39,163 nt of DNA from Streptomyces triticirhizae (lineage in GTDB: Bacteria > Actinomycetota > Actinomycetes > Streptomycetales > Streptomycetaceae): assembly GCF_003696235.1 (NCBI RefSeq), contig NZ_RFFJ01000033.1:1-39163 (forward strand), given 5' to 3'. Of this stretch, positions 25,917 to 34,146 are shown in pieces; the first letter of the stretch is position 1; each line of letters begins with the position of its first letter. The notes under the pieces are model-generated. The model was given only the letters and a program-made list of their open reading frames with translations, had not been told where the DNA came from and searched no databases. The position numbers and the translations under genes are program-made.

Positions 25917-26671
25917 GCCTGCTCGCGCTTCCCCTCGGGCTCGCGCTCGGCGGCGGCCTCGCGCGCGGCCGCAGCGTCGGCCTCGGCGGACTCGCGGCGC
26001 ACGGTGAGCATCCGCTGGATCAGCGTGATCAGGCTGCCGACCGCGACGACCCACAGCGCCAGCGGCAGCAGCAGGCCGATGTGCGGAACGTCGAAGGTGC
26101 GCTCCCAGCCGGAGAAGCCGGCCAGCACCAGGGTGATCACCAGCCGCTCGGCGCGTTCCACCAGGCCGTTGACCGCCACCGGCAGGCCGATGCTCTCGCC
26201 CCTGGCCTTGGTGTAGGAGACGACCTGGCCGCTGGCGAGGCAGAACAGCGTGACGGCGCACAGCAGTTGGTCGTCGCCGCCGCCGGCGTACCAGAGCGCG
26301 ATGCCGGCGAAGATCGCCGCGTCGGCGACCCGGTCCAGGGTCGAGTCGAGGAACGCGCCCCAGCGGCTGGAGACGCCCAGCTGGCGCGCCATGTTGCCGT
26401 CGACCAGGTCGGAGAAGACGAACAGGGTGATGACGACGGTGCCCCAGAAGAACTCGCCCCTGGGGTAGAAGGCCAGCGCTCCCGCCATGACTCCGGCGGT
26501 TCCTACGAGGGTCACCGCGTCCGGGCTCACCCGCAGCCGGAGCAGCAGGGCGGCGAACGGGGTGAGGACACGCGTGAAGAATGCACGCGCGTACTTGTTG
26601 AGCATGTCCTTCCCAGGGGTCGCAGCGGGCCGCGCTGGTCGGGCGGCCACCGGAGGGCCCATCGTAGTCAC
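25913..26671 (-). CDS. pgsA: CDP-alcohol phosphatidyltransferase (phosphatidylinositol phosphate synthase, PgsA1-type)
   Basis: 252 aa if started at 26671. ATG 26605 (MLNKYARAFFTRVL), preceded by GGAAGG, is a shorter alternative that matches where homology begins. Integral membrane enzyme with about six helices. The CDP-alcohol phosphotransferase motif DG-x2-AR-x8-G-x3-D-x3-D is intact in LVDGNMARQLGVSSRWG and the following FLDSTLDRVAD. It joins CDP-diacylglycerol and inositol phosphate to make the lipid base for PIM. A cytoplasmic Ala/Glu-rich tail (from about residue 225) is probably a coiled coil. It is first of the run pgsA-acyltransferase-pimA and coupled to the next gene by a 4-nt overlap. 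Confidence 0.9.
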   Translation of the reverse strand: MTTMGPPVAARPARPAATPGKDMLNKYARAFFTRVLTPFAALLLRLRVSPDAVTLVGTAGVMAGALAFYPRGEFFWGTVVITLFVFSDLVDGNMARQLGVSSRWGAFLDSTLDRVADAAIFAGIALWYAGGGDDQLLCAVTLFCLASGQVVSYTKARGESIGLPVAVNGLVERAERLVITLVLAGFSGWERTFDVPHIGLLLPLALWVVAVGSLITLIQRMLTVRRESAEADAAAAREAAAEREPEGKREQA

Positions 26672-26892
26672 GCGTCGGGCGGGCGCCGCCCCACCCCGCC
26701 TCGGCGGCGAGAACTGGCCTGTCTGGCAGCGGCGTTGTGCCTCGCGCCGATAGGCTGGTCGCGGCAGGGTTGCCGGGCTCGCGGGGCGGGAACGGGCCTG
26801 TCGGCGACGGGTGTCGCGCCCCGCCCGTGCGGGACGAGGACGGTTCCCCGACGGGGCTTCCCCGTCGGACGACTCAGGGAGTGGGGTCTGTC
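26672..26892. other. 221-bp divergent intergenic region
   Basis: It separates pgsA (minus) from the membrane-protein gene (plus) and must hold both promoters. CCGACGGGG (26848-26856) and CCCCGTCGG (26860-26868) form a 9-bp stem with a 3-nt loop, in the leader of the plus-strand gene just before its start. TAGGCT (26750-26755) is a possible plus-strand -10 without a convincing -35. Confidence 0.45.
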
Positions 26893-28569
26893 ATGACGGC
26901 GCTTGACGACCTGCGGAACGCCGCTGGTGTGGAGTTCGACTTCGCCCCGGGCGCGCAGGTGCCGCTGTCCGGGTCGAGCGGCGGGAGAACGGGGCTCAGC
27001 CAGCGGATCGCCTCGGTGGCGTACCGGGAGGGCTCGCCGGAGAAGATCAAGGAGCCCAACGACGCGGCCAAGGTGAACAAGGGCAGGTTCAGCCTGCTGG
27101 AGCCGAACCTGGGCGAGGCGTTCACGCGGGCCATCGAGACCAGGATGCTGGCGGACGGGCGCAAGCCTCTGATCCAGTCCTTCGGCGCCGAGCCACAGGT
27201 GGTGGTCGAGCACGCGCTGGCCGCCAAGCGCATCCGCCGCCAGCGGGACAGCCGGCTGACCGTGATCATGGCGGTTTTCGGACTCCTCTTCCTGCCGGGC
27301 GTGGCCGTCTGGCTGGGGCTGTTCCAGCTGCGCCGGACGTTCGCCGGCTCGCAGGACCGGCGCGCCGGGGCGCTGGGCACGCTGCTGCTGGTGGGCATCG
27401 CGCTGTTCGTCGCGCTGCTGGTGGTGCGGGCCCCGGTCGGCGGGGTGCTCCAGATCTATCTGTGGGCGATGCTGCCGGCGCCGGTGATCGGCTGGTTCCT
27501 CGCCCGACAGGTCAGCGAGCGGACCGCGCGGAACCTCCGCGCCCACTGGGCCGACCTGGCCGGCGGCGGCGGCTCCGGCGTCGTGGTGCCCGAGGCGGTC
27601 CCGCAGAACCCGAACGACGCGGACGCCGAGCGGCTGCGCATCGGCCTGGCCAAGCTGGCCGCCGAGCAGGAGAGCAACCTGACGTACTACGCGGGGACCA
27701 AGGGGATACTCGGGATGGGCGTCCGCTGGGGCCACTGGCACCTGGCGGAGGACCTGCGGCCGCGCGACCCGGGCCGGGAGATCGACCCGTTCCGCGCCTG
27801 GGACGTGGCCCGCGCGATCGGCGACCAGATGCGGCTGCTGGAGCGCGGCCCGCTGCACACCGGCGGGTTCACCGCGCCGACGATAACGCACTGGGTGGTG
27901 CGGCACGTGGGCGAGGGCGCCGGGGAGGTCGCCAGGCCGGAGGGGCCCAACGCGGACGGGTACCGCTTCAGCAACATCGAGGTGCAGCGGATCTGCAACG
28001 AGCAGCAGTACAGCGCCGGGGACCGGCACTATCTGGGCGTCCAGTTCGTGCTGTGGGACGGCGAGTTGGTGATCACCATGATGATCACGGTGACGGTGCT
28101 CCACCACACGCTGCGGATCGAGGTCTCCGGCTACGCGCTGGGCCCGCTGGACGGCTTCTTCGAGGAGAAGCCCAAGCCGGACAAGAAGAAGGTGCGGGAC
28201 TTCCCGAGGTTCTGGAAGCAGCGCGAGGTGGAACTGCCGGCGGTCAACGCCAGGGAGGCGGTGCGGCTGGCGGCGCGGGCCCCGTTGACCTGGTTCCCGA
28301 AGCGGCTGGACAAGCTGGGCGGCACGATCGCCCTGCCCGAGCCGTTCGGGCTGCGGCACACCTGGGCCACCAAGCCGTGGAACCACCGCTTCATGGTGGA
28401 CGACGTGCTGCGCACCGCGACCCCGGTGCTGCGGGTGGCGCTGTCGGCGGCCTTCAAGGTGCTGCGGGAGAACGGCGTGGACATGGCGCCGTTCGACGCC
28501 AGGGCGCAGATACTGAGCGGCTCGGTCCAGGACCCGGGGCCCAGCCAGGACGACACCTACGGGATGTGA
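26893..28569 (+). CDS. membrane protein of unknown function
   Basis: 558 aa from ATG 26893; an in-frame GTG at 26881 has no room for a ribosome-binding site. I do not recognise a family with known function. The first 120 residues or so are soluble. Two to four hydrophobic helices follow at about residues 125-145 (LTVIMAVFGLLFLPGVAVWLG) and 165-210 (GTLLLVGIALFVALLVV and IYLWAMLPAPVIGWFL). The remaining 340 residues are again soluble, with VLQGYALGPLDGFFEEKPK-like and FGLRHTWATKPWNHRFM segments. A large C-terminal domain probably lies in the cytoplasm. It is on the strand opposite to its neighbours, between pgsA and HIT genes that are adjacent in mycobacteria, so it was likely gained in the streptomycete line. 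Confidence 0.8.
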   Translation: MTALDDLRNAAGVEFDFAPGAQVPLSGSSGGRTGLSQRIASVAYREGSPEKIKEPNDAAKVNKGRFSLLEPNLGEAFTRAIETRMLADGRKPLIQSFGAEPQVVVEHALAAKRIRRQRDSRLTVIMAVFGLLFLPGVAVWLGLFQLRRTFAGSQDRRAGALGTLLLVGIALFVALLVVRAPVGGVLQIYLWAMLPAPVIGWFLARQVSERTARNLRAHWADLAGGGGSGVVVPEAVPQNPNDADAERLRIGLAKLAAEQESNLTYYAGTKGILGMGVRWGHWHLAEDLRPRDPGREIDPFRAWDVARAIGDQMRLLERGPLHTGGFTAPTITHWVVRHVGEGAGEVARPEGPNADGYRFSNIEVQRICNEQQYSAGDRHYLGVQFVLWDGELVITMMITVTVLHHTLRIEVSGYALGPLDGFFEEKPKPDKKKVRDFPRFWKQREVELPAVNAREAVRLAARAPLTWFPKRLDKLGGTIALPEPFGLRHTWATKPWNHRFMVDDVLRTATPVLRVALSAAFKVLRENGVDMAPFDARAQILSGSVQDPGPSQDDTYGM

Positions 28570-28571
28570 GC

Positions 28572-28597
28572 GGCGCGCCGGTCCGGGCCGGCGCGCC
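28572..28597. terminator. hairpin between convergent membrane-protein and HIT genes
   Basis: GGCGCGCCGG and CCGGCGCGCC pair perfectly over 10 bp with a 6-nt loop, starting 3 bp after the plus-strand stop codon. It can serve both strands. Confidence 0.65.
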
Positions 28598-28621
28598 CGC
28601 GCTCCCCTCGGGACAGTCCCG

Positions 28622-29179
28622 TCAGACCCCGGCGTCCGAGGGCCAGGCGTCGGCGAGCATCCGCCGGGTGTCGGCGAGGAGTTGGGGCAGCACCTTGGTG
28701 TGCCCGACCACCGGCATGAAGTTGGCGTCGCCGCCCCAGCGCGGCACCACGTGCTGGTGCAGGTGGGGCGCGATGCCGGCGCCGGCGGCGGCGCCCTGGT
28801 TCATCCCGATGTTGAAGCCGTGCGCGCCCGACGCTGACCTGATCGCGGTCATCGCCTGCTTGGTGAGGGTGGCCAGCTCGGCGGTCTCCTCGCCGGTCAA
28901 CTCGGTGTAGTCGGCGACGTGCCGGTAGGGGACGACGAGCAGGTGGCCGCCGTTGTACGGGTAGAGGTTGAGCACCGCGTAGACGGTCTCGGCCCGGGCG
29001 ATCACCAGGCCGTCCTCGTCGCTCTTGGCGGGGATCGAGCAGAACGGACAGCCGTCCTCGGCGCCGGGCCCGGTCGGTTTCCCCTCACCCTGGATATAGG
29101 CCATCCGGTGGGGCGTCCACAGGCGTTGGAACGCGTCCGGCGTTCCGACCCCGATCTGCTGCTCCGGCTCGCTGCTCAT
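28622..29179 (-). CDS. HIT family nucleotide hydrolase/transferase
   Basis: 185 aa from ATG 29179 (MSSEPEQQIGVG); an ATG four codons earlier at 29191 is possible, and neither has a good ribosome-binding site. The active-site histidine triad is HLHQHVVPR, preceded by FNIGMNQGAAAGAGIAPH. The N-terminal CPFC (in GCPFCSIPAK) is a putative zinc-binding pair seen in many HIT proteins. NLYPYNGGHLLVVPYRHVADY is the typical substrate-pocket strand. Close relatives include diadenosine-tetraphosphate phosphorylases and hydrolases (Rv2613c type). Substrate is not proven here. It follows thrS by 69 bp, an old association. Confidence 0.92.
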   Translation of the reverse strand: MSSEPEQQIGVGTPDAFQRLWTPHRMAYIQGEGKPTGPGAEDGCPFCSIPAKSDEDGLVIARAETVYAVLNLYPYNGGHLLVVPYRHVADYTELTGEETAELATLTKQAMTAIRSASGAHGFNIGMNQGAAAGAGIAPHLHQHVVPRWGGDANFMPVVGHTKVLPQLLADTRRMLADAWPSDAGV

Positions 29180-29248
29180 GCCGGCCAGCATATGGCGTAT
29201 CGCCGCTGACCGGGCCCCCGGGGCGAGCCAGGGGGCCGGTGCGCGCGC

Positions 29249-31228
29249 TCAGACCTGGACGCGTCGCGCCACCGCGTCGGCGATCTCCGCGAGCGCCCGC
29301 TCGCGGGGCACCCCGTTGCGCTGACTGCCGTCCCGGTAGCGGAAGCTGACCGTGCCCGCCGCCTGGTCGTCGTCGCCGACGATCAGCATGAACGGGACCT
29401 TGGCGCGCTGGGCGTTGCGGATCTTCTTCTGCATCCGGTCGGCCGAGGCGTCGACCTCGACCCGCAGCCCGGCCGCCCGCGCCTCGGCGGCGAACTCGGC
29501 GAGGTAGGGCACGTGCGTGTCGCCCACCGGGATGCCGACGGCCTGGACTGGCGCCAGCCAGGGCGGGAACGCGCCGGCGTAGTGCTCCAACAGCACCCCG
29601 AAGAAGCGCTCGATGGAGCCGAAGAGCGCCCGGTGGATCATCACCGGGGTGCGCCGGCCGCCGTCGGCCGCCGTGTACTCCAGGTTGAACCGCTTGGGCT
29701 GCTGGAAGTCGACCTGGAGCGTGGACATCTGCCAGGTGCGGCCGATGGCGTCCCTGGCCTGGACCGAGATCTTCGGCCCGTAGTAGGCGGCCCCGCCCGG
29801 GTCCATGACCAGTTCGAGGCCCTGCTTCTCGGCGGCCTGCCGCAGCACCTCGGTGGCCTCGGCCCACTCCTCGGGCTCGCCGATGAACTTCTCCGAGTCG
29901 TCCCGGGTGGACAGTTCGAGGTAGAAGTCGTCCAGCCCGTAGTCGCGCAGCAGCCCCAGCACGAAGGTGAGCAGCCCGTCCAGCTCGGCCGGCATCTGCT
30001 CCTTGGTGCAGTAGATGTGCGAGTCGTCCTGGGTGAACCCGCGCGCCCTGGTGAGGCCGTGGACCACGCCCGACTTCTCGTAGCGGTACACGGTGCCGAA
30101 CTCGAAGAGCCGCAGCGGCAGTTCCCGGTAGGAACGCCCACGCGCCCTGAAGATCAGGTTGTGCATGGGGCAGTTCATTGCCTTGAGGTAATAGTCCTGC
30201 CCCTCGAATTCCATGGGCGGGAACATCGACTCGGCATAGTTCGGCAGATGGCCGGAGGTCTCGAAGAGGTTCCGCTTGCTGATGTGCGGCGTGTTGACGA
30301 ATTCGTATCCGGCGGCCTCGTGGCGCTGCCGCGAATAGTCCTCCATCACCCGGCGGACGGTGCCGCCCTTCGGATGGAACACGGCGAGCCCCGAGCCCAG
30401 TTCCTCGGGAATGGAGAACAGGTCGAGTTCCGCGCCGAGTTTGCGGTGGTCGCGCTTCTCGGCCTCGGCGAGGAACGCCAGATACTCCTTGAGTTCGTCC
30501 ATGCTCGGCCAGGCGGTGCCGTAGATCCGCTGGAGCTGCGGGTTGCGCTCGCTGCCGCGCCAGTAGGCGGCGGCCGAACGCATCAGCCGGAACGCGGGGA
30601 TCAGGCGGGTGTTCGGCAGGTGCGGGCCGCGACACAGGTCGCGCCAGCGGCGCTCGCCGCTCTTCGGGTCCACGTTGTCGTAGATCGTCAGCTGGCCGGC
30701 GCCCACCTCGGCGCCGGCGCCCTCGGCCGAGTCCGCCGCCGCGCCCTTGAGCCCGATCAGCTCCACCTTGTAGGGCTCGTCGGCCAGTTCGGCGCGCGCC
30801 TCCTCGTCGCTGACCGGCCGGCGGACGAACCGCTGGCCCTGCTTGACGATGCGCCGCATCTGCTTCTCGACGCGGCCGAGGTCCTCGGGCGTGAACGGCT
30901 CGGCCACGTCGAAGTCGTAGTAGAAGCCGTCCCTGATGGGCGGGCCGATGCCCAGCTTCGCCTCCGGGTACAGCTCCTGCACCGCCTGCGCCAGCACATG
31001 GGCGGTCGAGTGGCGCAGGATGGCGAGGCCGTCGGGCGAGGCCAGCTCGACCGGGGCGACCTCGTCGCCGTCGGCCAGCGGGTGGCTCAGGTCGCGCGGT
31101 TCGCCGCCGACCCGGGCGGCCACGACGGAGCGCTCGCCCTCGAAGAGGGCGCCGGCCGTCGTCCCCGTGGGCACCACACGCTCCTGCCGCTCGGCGTCGC
31201 GCAGTACGGCCACTCGGACTTCCGCCAC
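29249..31228 (-). CDS. thrS: threonyl-tRNA synthetase
   Basis: 659 aa from GTG 31228, with GAGGAGAG 6 nt upstream. Class II synthetase that charges tRNA-Thr. It is complete: N-terminal TGS-like domain (1-60), editing domain with [11 protein letters not shown] (HxxxH hydrolytic motif), linker, and catalytic core. Zinc ligands are visible as Cys in KAMNCPMHN, His in QDDSHIYC and His in [13 protein letters not shown]. The anticodon-binding domain includes [15 protein letters not shown] and ends [10 protein letters not shown]. Upstream there is about 160 nt of leader and then a hairpin and tRNA-Val gene on the same strand. I see no T-box elements. Confidence 0.97.
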   Translation of the reverse strand: MAEVRVAVLRDAERQERVVPTGTTAGALFEGERSVVAARVGGEPRDLSHPLADGDEVAPVELASPDGLAILRHSTAHVLAQAVQELYPEAKLGIGPPIRDGFYYDFDVAEPFTPEDLGRVEKQMRRIVKQGQRFVRRPVSDEEARAELADEPYKVELIGLKGAAADSAEGAGAEVGAGQLTIYDNVDPKSGERRWRDLCRGPHLPNTRLIPAFRLMRSAAAYWRGSERNPQLQRIYGTAWPSMDELKEYLAFLAEAEKRDHRKLGAELDLFSIPEELGSGLAVFHPKGGTVRRVMEDYSRQRHEAAGYEFVNTPHISKRNLFETSGHLPNYAESMFPPMEFEGQDYYLKAMNCPMHNLIFRARGRSYRELPLRLFEFGTVYRYEKSGVVHGLTRARGFTQDDSHIYCTKEQMPAELDGLLTFVLGLLRDYGLDDFYLELSTRDDSEKFIGEPEEWAEATEVLRQAAEKQGLELVMDPGGAAYYGPKISVQARDAIGRTWQMSTLQVDFQQPKRFNLEYTAADGGRRTPVMIHRALFGSIERFFGVLLEHYAGAFPPWLAPVQAVGIPVGDTHVPYLAEFAAEARAAGLRVEVDASADRMQKKIRNAQRAKVPFMLIVGDDDQAAGTVSFRYRDGSQRNGVPRERALAEIADAVARRVQV

Positions 31229-31389
31229 CGGTGCTCTCCTCTTCTCCGTCCGGCGCGACGCCCACGCGTCGCACCGCCGCCTCTTCGTCTGGGCCCGAGT
31301 CCTGTGGATCTTGGGGGATTTCCCCGCGTTTGGGCCCTCCAGGCATGGTACGAGGCGCGTTGTCGAGCCCGCAGCCCGGGGCCCACGAC

Positions 31390-31421
31390 AAAGGCCGGCC
31401 CGCGCTTGCGGACCGGCCTTT
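31390..31421 (-). terminator. terminator of tRNA-Val(CAC)
   Basis: AAAGGCCGG (31390-31398) pairs with CCGGCCTTT (31413-31421), and inside it CCGC pairs with GCGG around a 4-nt loop; one C/A mismatch interrupts the stem. It starts 5 bp after the mature tRNA end. It separates the tRNA message from thrS, which follows on the same strand. Confidence 0.75.
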
Positions 31422-31426
31422 CCGGG

Positions 31427-31498
31427 TGGGCGATACTGGGTTCGAACCAGTGACCTCTTCGGTGTGAACGAAGCGCTCTCCCACTGAGCTAATCGCCC
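31427..31498 (-). tRNA. tRNA-Val (anticodon CAC)
   Basis: 72 nt. Acceptor GGGCGAT pairs with ATCGCCC; D arm GCTC/GAGC; anticodon arm CTTCG-TTCACAC-CGAAG gives anticodon CAC, which reads GUG; T arm ACTGG/CCAGT with loop TTCGAAC. No CCA is encoded. It is closely related to the two tRNA-Val(GAC) genes at 37224-37389. Confidence 0.97.
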
Positions 31499-31526
31499 GG
31501 GTGTTGTGCCCCTCGGCACGGGAAGA

Positions 31527-31556
31527 ACCATACAGGGCAGGTCACCTGACGTCCAA
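31527..31556 (-). promoter_or_regulatory. promoter of tRNA-Val(CAC)
   Basis: On the minus strand TTGGAC (31556-31551), 18-bp spacer, TATGGT (31532-31527). The expected transcription start is about 31520, giving a short 5' leader before the tRNA at 31498. Good match to the housekeeping pattern. Confidence 0.6.
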
Positions 31557-31590
31557 ACCGGTTGGCTACGCCGCCGGAGACGACCCCCGA

Positions 31591-32043
31591 TCACTCCCGC
31601 AGCCAGGCCCGCAGGCCCCGTTCGCCGGACCGCATCATCGACGCGTGGTTGGCCCGGAACGCCGGCCTGGCGAGCGGCCCCAGCCGCAGCGGCAGGCCGC
31701 CGGTCACCACGCAGTCCTGGGCGTGGACCAGCAGCGTCCCGCGCCCGACGGGGAAGAGCGACCAGCGCAGCCAGCCCTCCAGGTCGCCGGAGAGCAGGAC
31801 CTCCAGCCGCCCGCCCGCCTCGTCCCGCACCCCGGCGCGCACGCACACCCGCAGCTCGTGCGGCAGGAACGAGCGGAACCGCGCCACCGCGCTCCCCCCG
31901 TCGCCGCTGACCAGCTCGCGGACCTCGGGCCACCAGCGCGGATAGTCGGCCGGCTCGTTCAGCGCCGCGAAGACCCTCGCGGCGGGCGCCGCGACACGCC
32001 AGGCCCCGCCGAACTGACAGCGACTCCACCAGGTGTGAGACAT
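31591..32043 (-). CDS. SRPBCC (START-like) family protein
   Basis: 150 aa from ATG 32043, with AGGGTGAT just upstream; GTG 32052 is an alternative start. The fold is suggested by the pattern [31 protein letters not shown] at the N-terminus (a hydrophobic strand, then VF..L.....YP.WWP, as in polyketide cyclase/dehydrase relatives). It continues with alternating strands ([33 protein letters not shown]) and a long C-terminal helix ([20 protein letters not shown]). This fold binds hydrophobic ligands, and no ligand can be named. It stands alone, divergent from ssgB. Confidence 0.82.
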   Translation of the reverse strand: MSHTWWSRCQFGGAWRVAAPAARVFAALNEPADYPRWWPEVRELVSGDGGSAVARFRSFLPHELRVCVRAGVRDEAGGRLEVLLSGDLEGWLRWSLFPVGRGTLLVHAQDCVVTGGLPLRLGPLARPAFRANHASMMRSGERGLRAWLRE

Positions 32044-32206
32044 GCCGATCACCCTAGGTTCCGGGCCGTGTCACGGCTCGACCATTGGAATGACGTTAAG
32101 GGGAGCAATGCGGGCAGACCGGTTTACAACCGACGGGTATGTGGCATCTCGATCTGGCCGACGTGCGAATCCCCGAGCGCACACTGAGCGAAAGGCCCTG
32201 GCGCTT

Positions 32207-32620
32207 ATGAACACCACGGTCAGCTGCGAGCTGCACCTGCGCCTCGTTGTATCGAGCGAGTCCTCACTTCCTGTACCCGCGGGGCTGCGGTATGACACGG
32301 CGGACCCCTACGCCGTACACGCCACATTTCACACCGGAGCCGAAGAAACCGTCGAGTGGGTTTTCGCCCGCGACCTGTTGGCCGAGGGGCTGCACCGCCC
32401 TACGGGCACGGGAGACGTTCGGGTCTGGCCCTCCCGCAGCCATGGTCAGGGGGTCGTCTGCATCGCCCTCAGCTCCCCGGAGGGGGAGGCGTTGCTGGAG
32501 GCCCCCGCCCGAGCACTGGAGTCGTTCCTCAAGCGGACCGACGCGGCCGTGCCCCCGGGCACGGAACACCGTCACTTCGACCTCGATACGGAACTCTCGC
32601 ACATCCTCGCGGAGAGTTAA
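32207..32620 (+). CDS. ssgB: sporulation-specific cell division activator SsgB
   Basis: 137 aa from ATG 32207, the same length as S. coelicolor SsgB and, from memory, almost identical to it: MNTTVSCELHLRLVVSSESS, YDTADPYAVHATFHTG, VEWVFARDLLAEGLHRPTG, DVRVWPSRSHGQGVVCI, and the end LSHILAES. SsgB belongs to the SsgA-like proteins unique to morphologically complex actinobacteria. It places FtsZ at sporulation septa in aerial hyphae together with SsgA. This identification implies a sporulating, mycelial organism. AAAGG lies 11 nt upstream, a loose ribosome-binding site. S. coelicolor ssgB is SigH-dependent, but no correctly spaced SigH promoter was found here. A strong hairpin follows the gene. 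Confidence 0.97.
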   Translation: MNTTVSCELHLRLVVSSESSLPVPAGLRYDTADPYAVHATFHTGAEETVEWVFARDLLAEGLHRPTGTGDVRVWPSRSHGQGVVCIALSSPEGEALLEAPARALESFLKRTDAAVPPGTEHRHFDLDTELSHILAES

Positions 32621-32688
32621 CGACCCGCCGGTCCCTCGCACCGTCTGAACTCGGGGCGACGGTGTGGGACCGGCGCTACCCCCGGCAC

Positions 32689-32723
32689 GGCGCCGTCGCG
32701 GAGCAACCGCCCGCGACGGCGCC
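32689..32723. terminator. hairpin after ssgB
   Basis: GGCGCCGTCGCG (32689-32700) and CGCGACGGCGCC (32712-32723) form a 12-bp perfect stem with an 11-nt loop, between the ssgB stop and the convergent small membrane-protein gene. It can act on both strands. Confidence 0.75.
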
Positions 32724-32763
32724 GTCGCCGTTCCGGGGCCCCGGGCCGGCGGGTCCCGGTGGG

Positions 32764-32988
32764 CTAGAGCCAGAACTGGTCGTGCAGGCCCGCGATCAGC
32801 AGCAGGGTGCCGATGACCGTCAGGAAGAGCATCAGCGGGGGCTGGGAGACGGCGAACAGACAGCCGCCGGGCTCGGGCGGCGCCTCGGCCGCCTCGTCGG
32901 GCGCGGTCTCGGGAGGGCGCGGGTCGGCGGTCGGGCGCGGACTGGGGCGGACGGATTCGGGAGCGTGCTCCCCGGTGATGTGGGCCAT
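32764..32988 (-). CDS. small membrane protein
   Basis: 74 aa from ATG 32988 (MAHITGEHAPESVRPS). The first 45 residues are hydrophilic and Pro/Glu-rich. Then a single C-terminal membrane helix (LMLFLTVIGTLLLIAGL) ends almost at the C-terminus (HDQFWL), so it is tail-anchored. A single Cys lies just before the helix (GGCLFAVSQPP). The family is unnamed as far as I can tell. It lies beside ssgB and before another small membrane protein on the same strand. Codon bias and the start spacing support it as real. Confidence 0.72.
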   Translation of the reverse strand: MAHITGEHAPESVRPSPRPTADPRPPETAPDEAAEAPPEPGGCLFAVSQPPLMLFLTVIGTLLLIAGLHDQFWL

Positions 32989-33104
32989 GACGCGGCGATC
33001 ATGGCGCAGGGTGGGCCGTTGCCGCGATCGCGGCGTCTCCTTCGCGCGGCAATCGGCGGTTTGCCCGGCGCGGGCGTGGCCCGTTGTGCTAGGGCGGGCC
33101 GACC

Positions 33105-33518
33105 TCAGATGCCGTGCTTCTTGAGGATGGCCTCGATGTCGGAGAAGTCGTCGGCGCCGCCGGCGGCCTGGGCGCCCTTGCGGCCGGTGGCCGGCAGGGC
33201 CGGGGTGGAGGCGCCCTTGGCGGCGACGGGCGGGGTGCCGGGCTCGGCGGCGGGGGCGCCCCTGCGGCCCCGGTCGGCGAGGCGGGCGGAGAGGAAGAGC
33301 AGCACGGCGAAGCCGAGGACGCCGACGCCGACCCAGGCCACCGGGTTGAAGGTCATGTTGATGATCAGGCGCAGGATGCCCGTCATCGCGAGCCCGACCG
33401 GCACCAGCGACAGCGCCGCCAGCCGCATCGCGGTGGCGTACCGGCGGCGCCTGGCCACCAGCAGCGAGACTCCCAGGCCGGCGACGGACAGCAGAGTACA
33501 TACGGTGCCAGTCAACAT
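33105..33518 (-). CDS. small membrane protein with C-terminal helical motif
   Basis: 137 aa from ATG 33518; the ribosome-binding site GGAAAG is almost touching, so a start slightly upstream (the frame is open to about 33548) is possible. Three hydrophobic helices: VCTLLSVAGLGVSLLVA, LAALSLVPVGLAMTGILRL and VAWVGVGVLGFAVLLFLSA. A flexible Ala/Pro/Gly-rich linker follows, then a terminal DDFSDIEAILKKHGI, an amphipathic helix that looks like a docking peptide. Positive residues after helix 1 (ARRRRYA) suggest the orientation. Function is unknown. It is divergent from the DsbA-like gene. Confidence 0.78.
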   Translation of the reverse strand: MLTGTVCTLLSVAGLGVSLLVARRRRYATAMRLAALSLVPVGLAMTGILRLIINMTFNPVAWVGVGVLGFAVLLFLSARLADRGRRGAPAAEPGTPPVAAKGASTPALPATGRKGAQAAGGADDFSDIEAILKKHGI

Positions 33519-33616
33519 CTTTCCATCGTGCCCAAGCCCGCCGGCCAAGGCCAGCGTCGGGCGGCGGGATCAGGGAGATATCGGGGTTGTCGGCGGCGGA
33601 TGGAAGACTGGCCGCC

Positions 33617-34126
33617 ATGAACGAGACGACCGGTCACGCCGTGCTCGACGTGTGGTGTGACCTTCAGTGCCCGGACTGTCACCGCGCGGAGTCCGATCTC
33701 GCCGCGCTGCGCGAGCGGTTCGGGTCGGCGCTGGAGATCAGGCGGCGGCACTTTCCGCTGGCGGGCCACCGGCACGCGCTGGCGGCGGCGCAGGCCGCCG
33801 AGGAGGCGCTCGCGCAGGGGCGGGGCGAGGAGTACTGGACGGCGCTGTTGGGGCGGACGGCCGAGCTGGGGCGGCGCGGGGAGCCGGTGTTGCTGGAGCT
33901 GGCGGGCGAACTGGGCCTGGACGTCGAGGAGATGGAGACGGCGCTCATCGACGGCCGGCACCTGTTGCAGGTGGACGCGGACCACGCCGAGGGGAAGGCA
34001 CTGGGCGTCACCGGCACGCCGACGTATCTGATCGACGGGCGGCGGCTGGACGGCGGGAAGTCCCAGGAGGGGCTGCGGGAGACGATCGCGGAGATCGCCG
34101 AGCGGCTGCTGGCCGAGGGGGCCTGA
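33617..34126 (+). CDS. DsbA-family thioredoxin-like protein
   Basis: 169 aa from ATG 33617, with weak ribosome-binding sequence. N-terminal strand HAVLDVWCDLQCPDCHRAE holds the active-site CPDC (18-21), preceded by a further Cys (C14). The helical insert is rich in Ala and Glu. The cis-proline loop GVTGTPTYLIDGRRL closes the fold, as in DsbA/FrnE relatives. No signal peptide or membrane helix is visible, so it acts in the cytoplasm, unlike secreted DsbA. It may be a thiol oxidoreductase or isomerase of the 2-hydroxychromene group. Partner and substrate are unknown. It converges on the GNAT gene with a 20-bp gap. Confidence 0.88.
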   Translation: MNETTGHAVLDVWCDLQCPDCHRAESDLAALRERFGSALEIRRRHFPLAGHRHALAAAQAAEEALAQGRGEEYWTALLGRTAELGRRGEPVLLELAGELGLDVEEMETALIDGRHLLQVDADHAEGKALGVTGTPTYLIDGRRLDGGKSQEGLRETIAEIAERLLAEGA

Positions 34127-34146
34127 GCCGTGTCCTCGCTCGTGCC

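Noticed and set aside
31229..31389. T-box riboswitch in the thrS leader
   Set aside because: No T-box sequence, specifier stem or antiterminator could be recognised. The only strong hairpin belongs to the upstream tRNA gene.
32122..32140. GTTT and GGGTAT upstream of ssgB as a SigH/SigB-type promoter
   Set aside because: Only 9 bp lie between GTTT and GGGTAT; the known pattern needs about 14-16. No GnnT was found at the correct distance.
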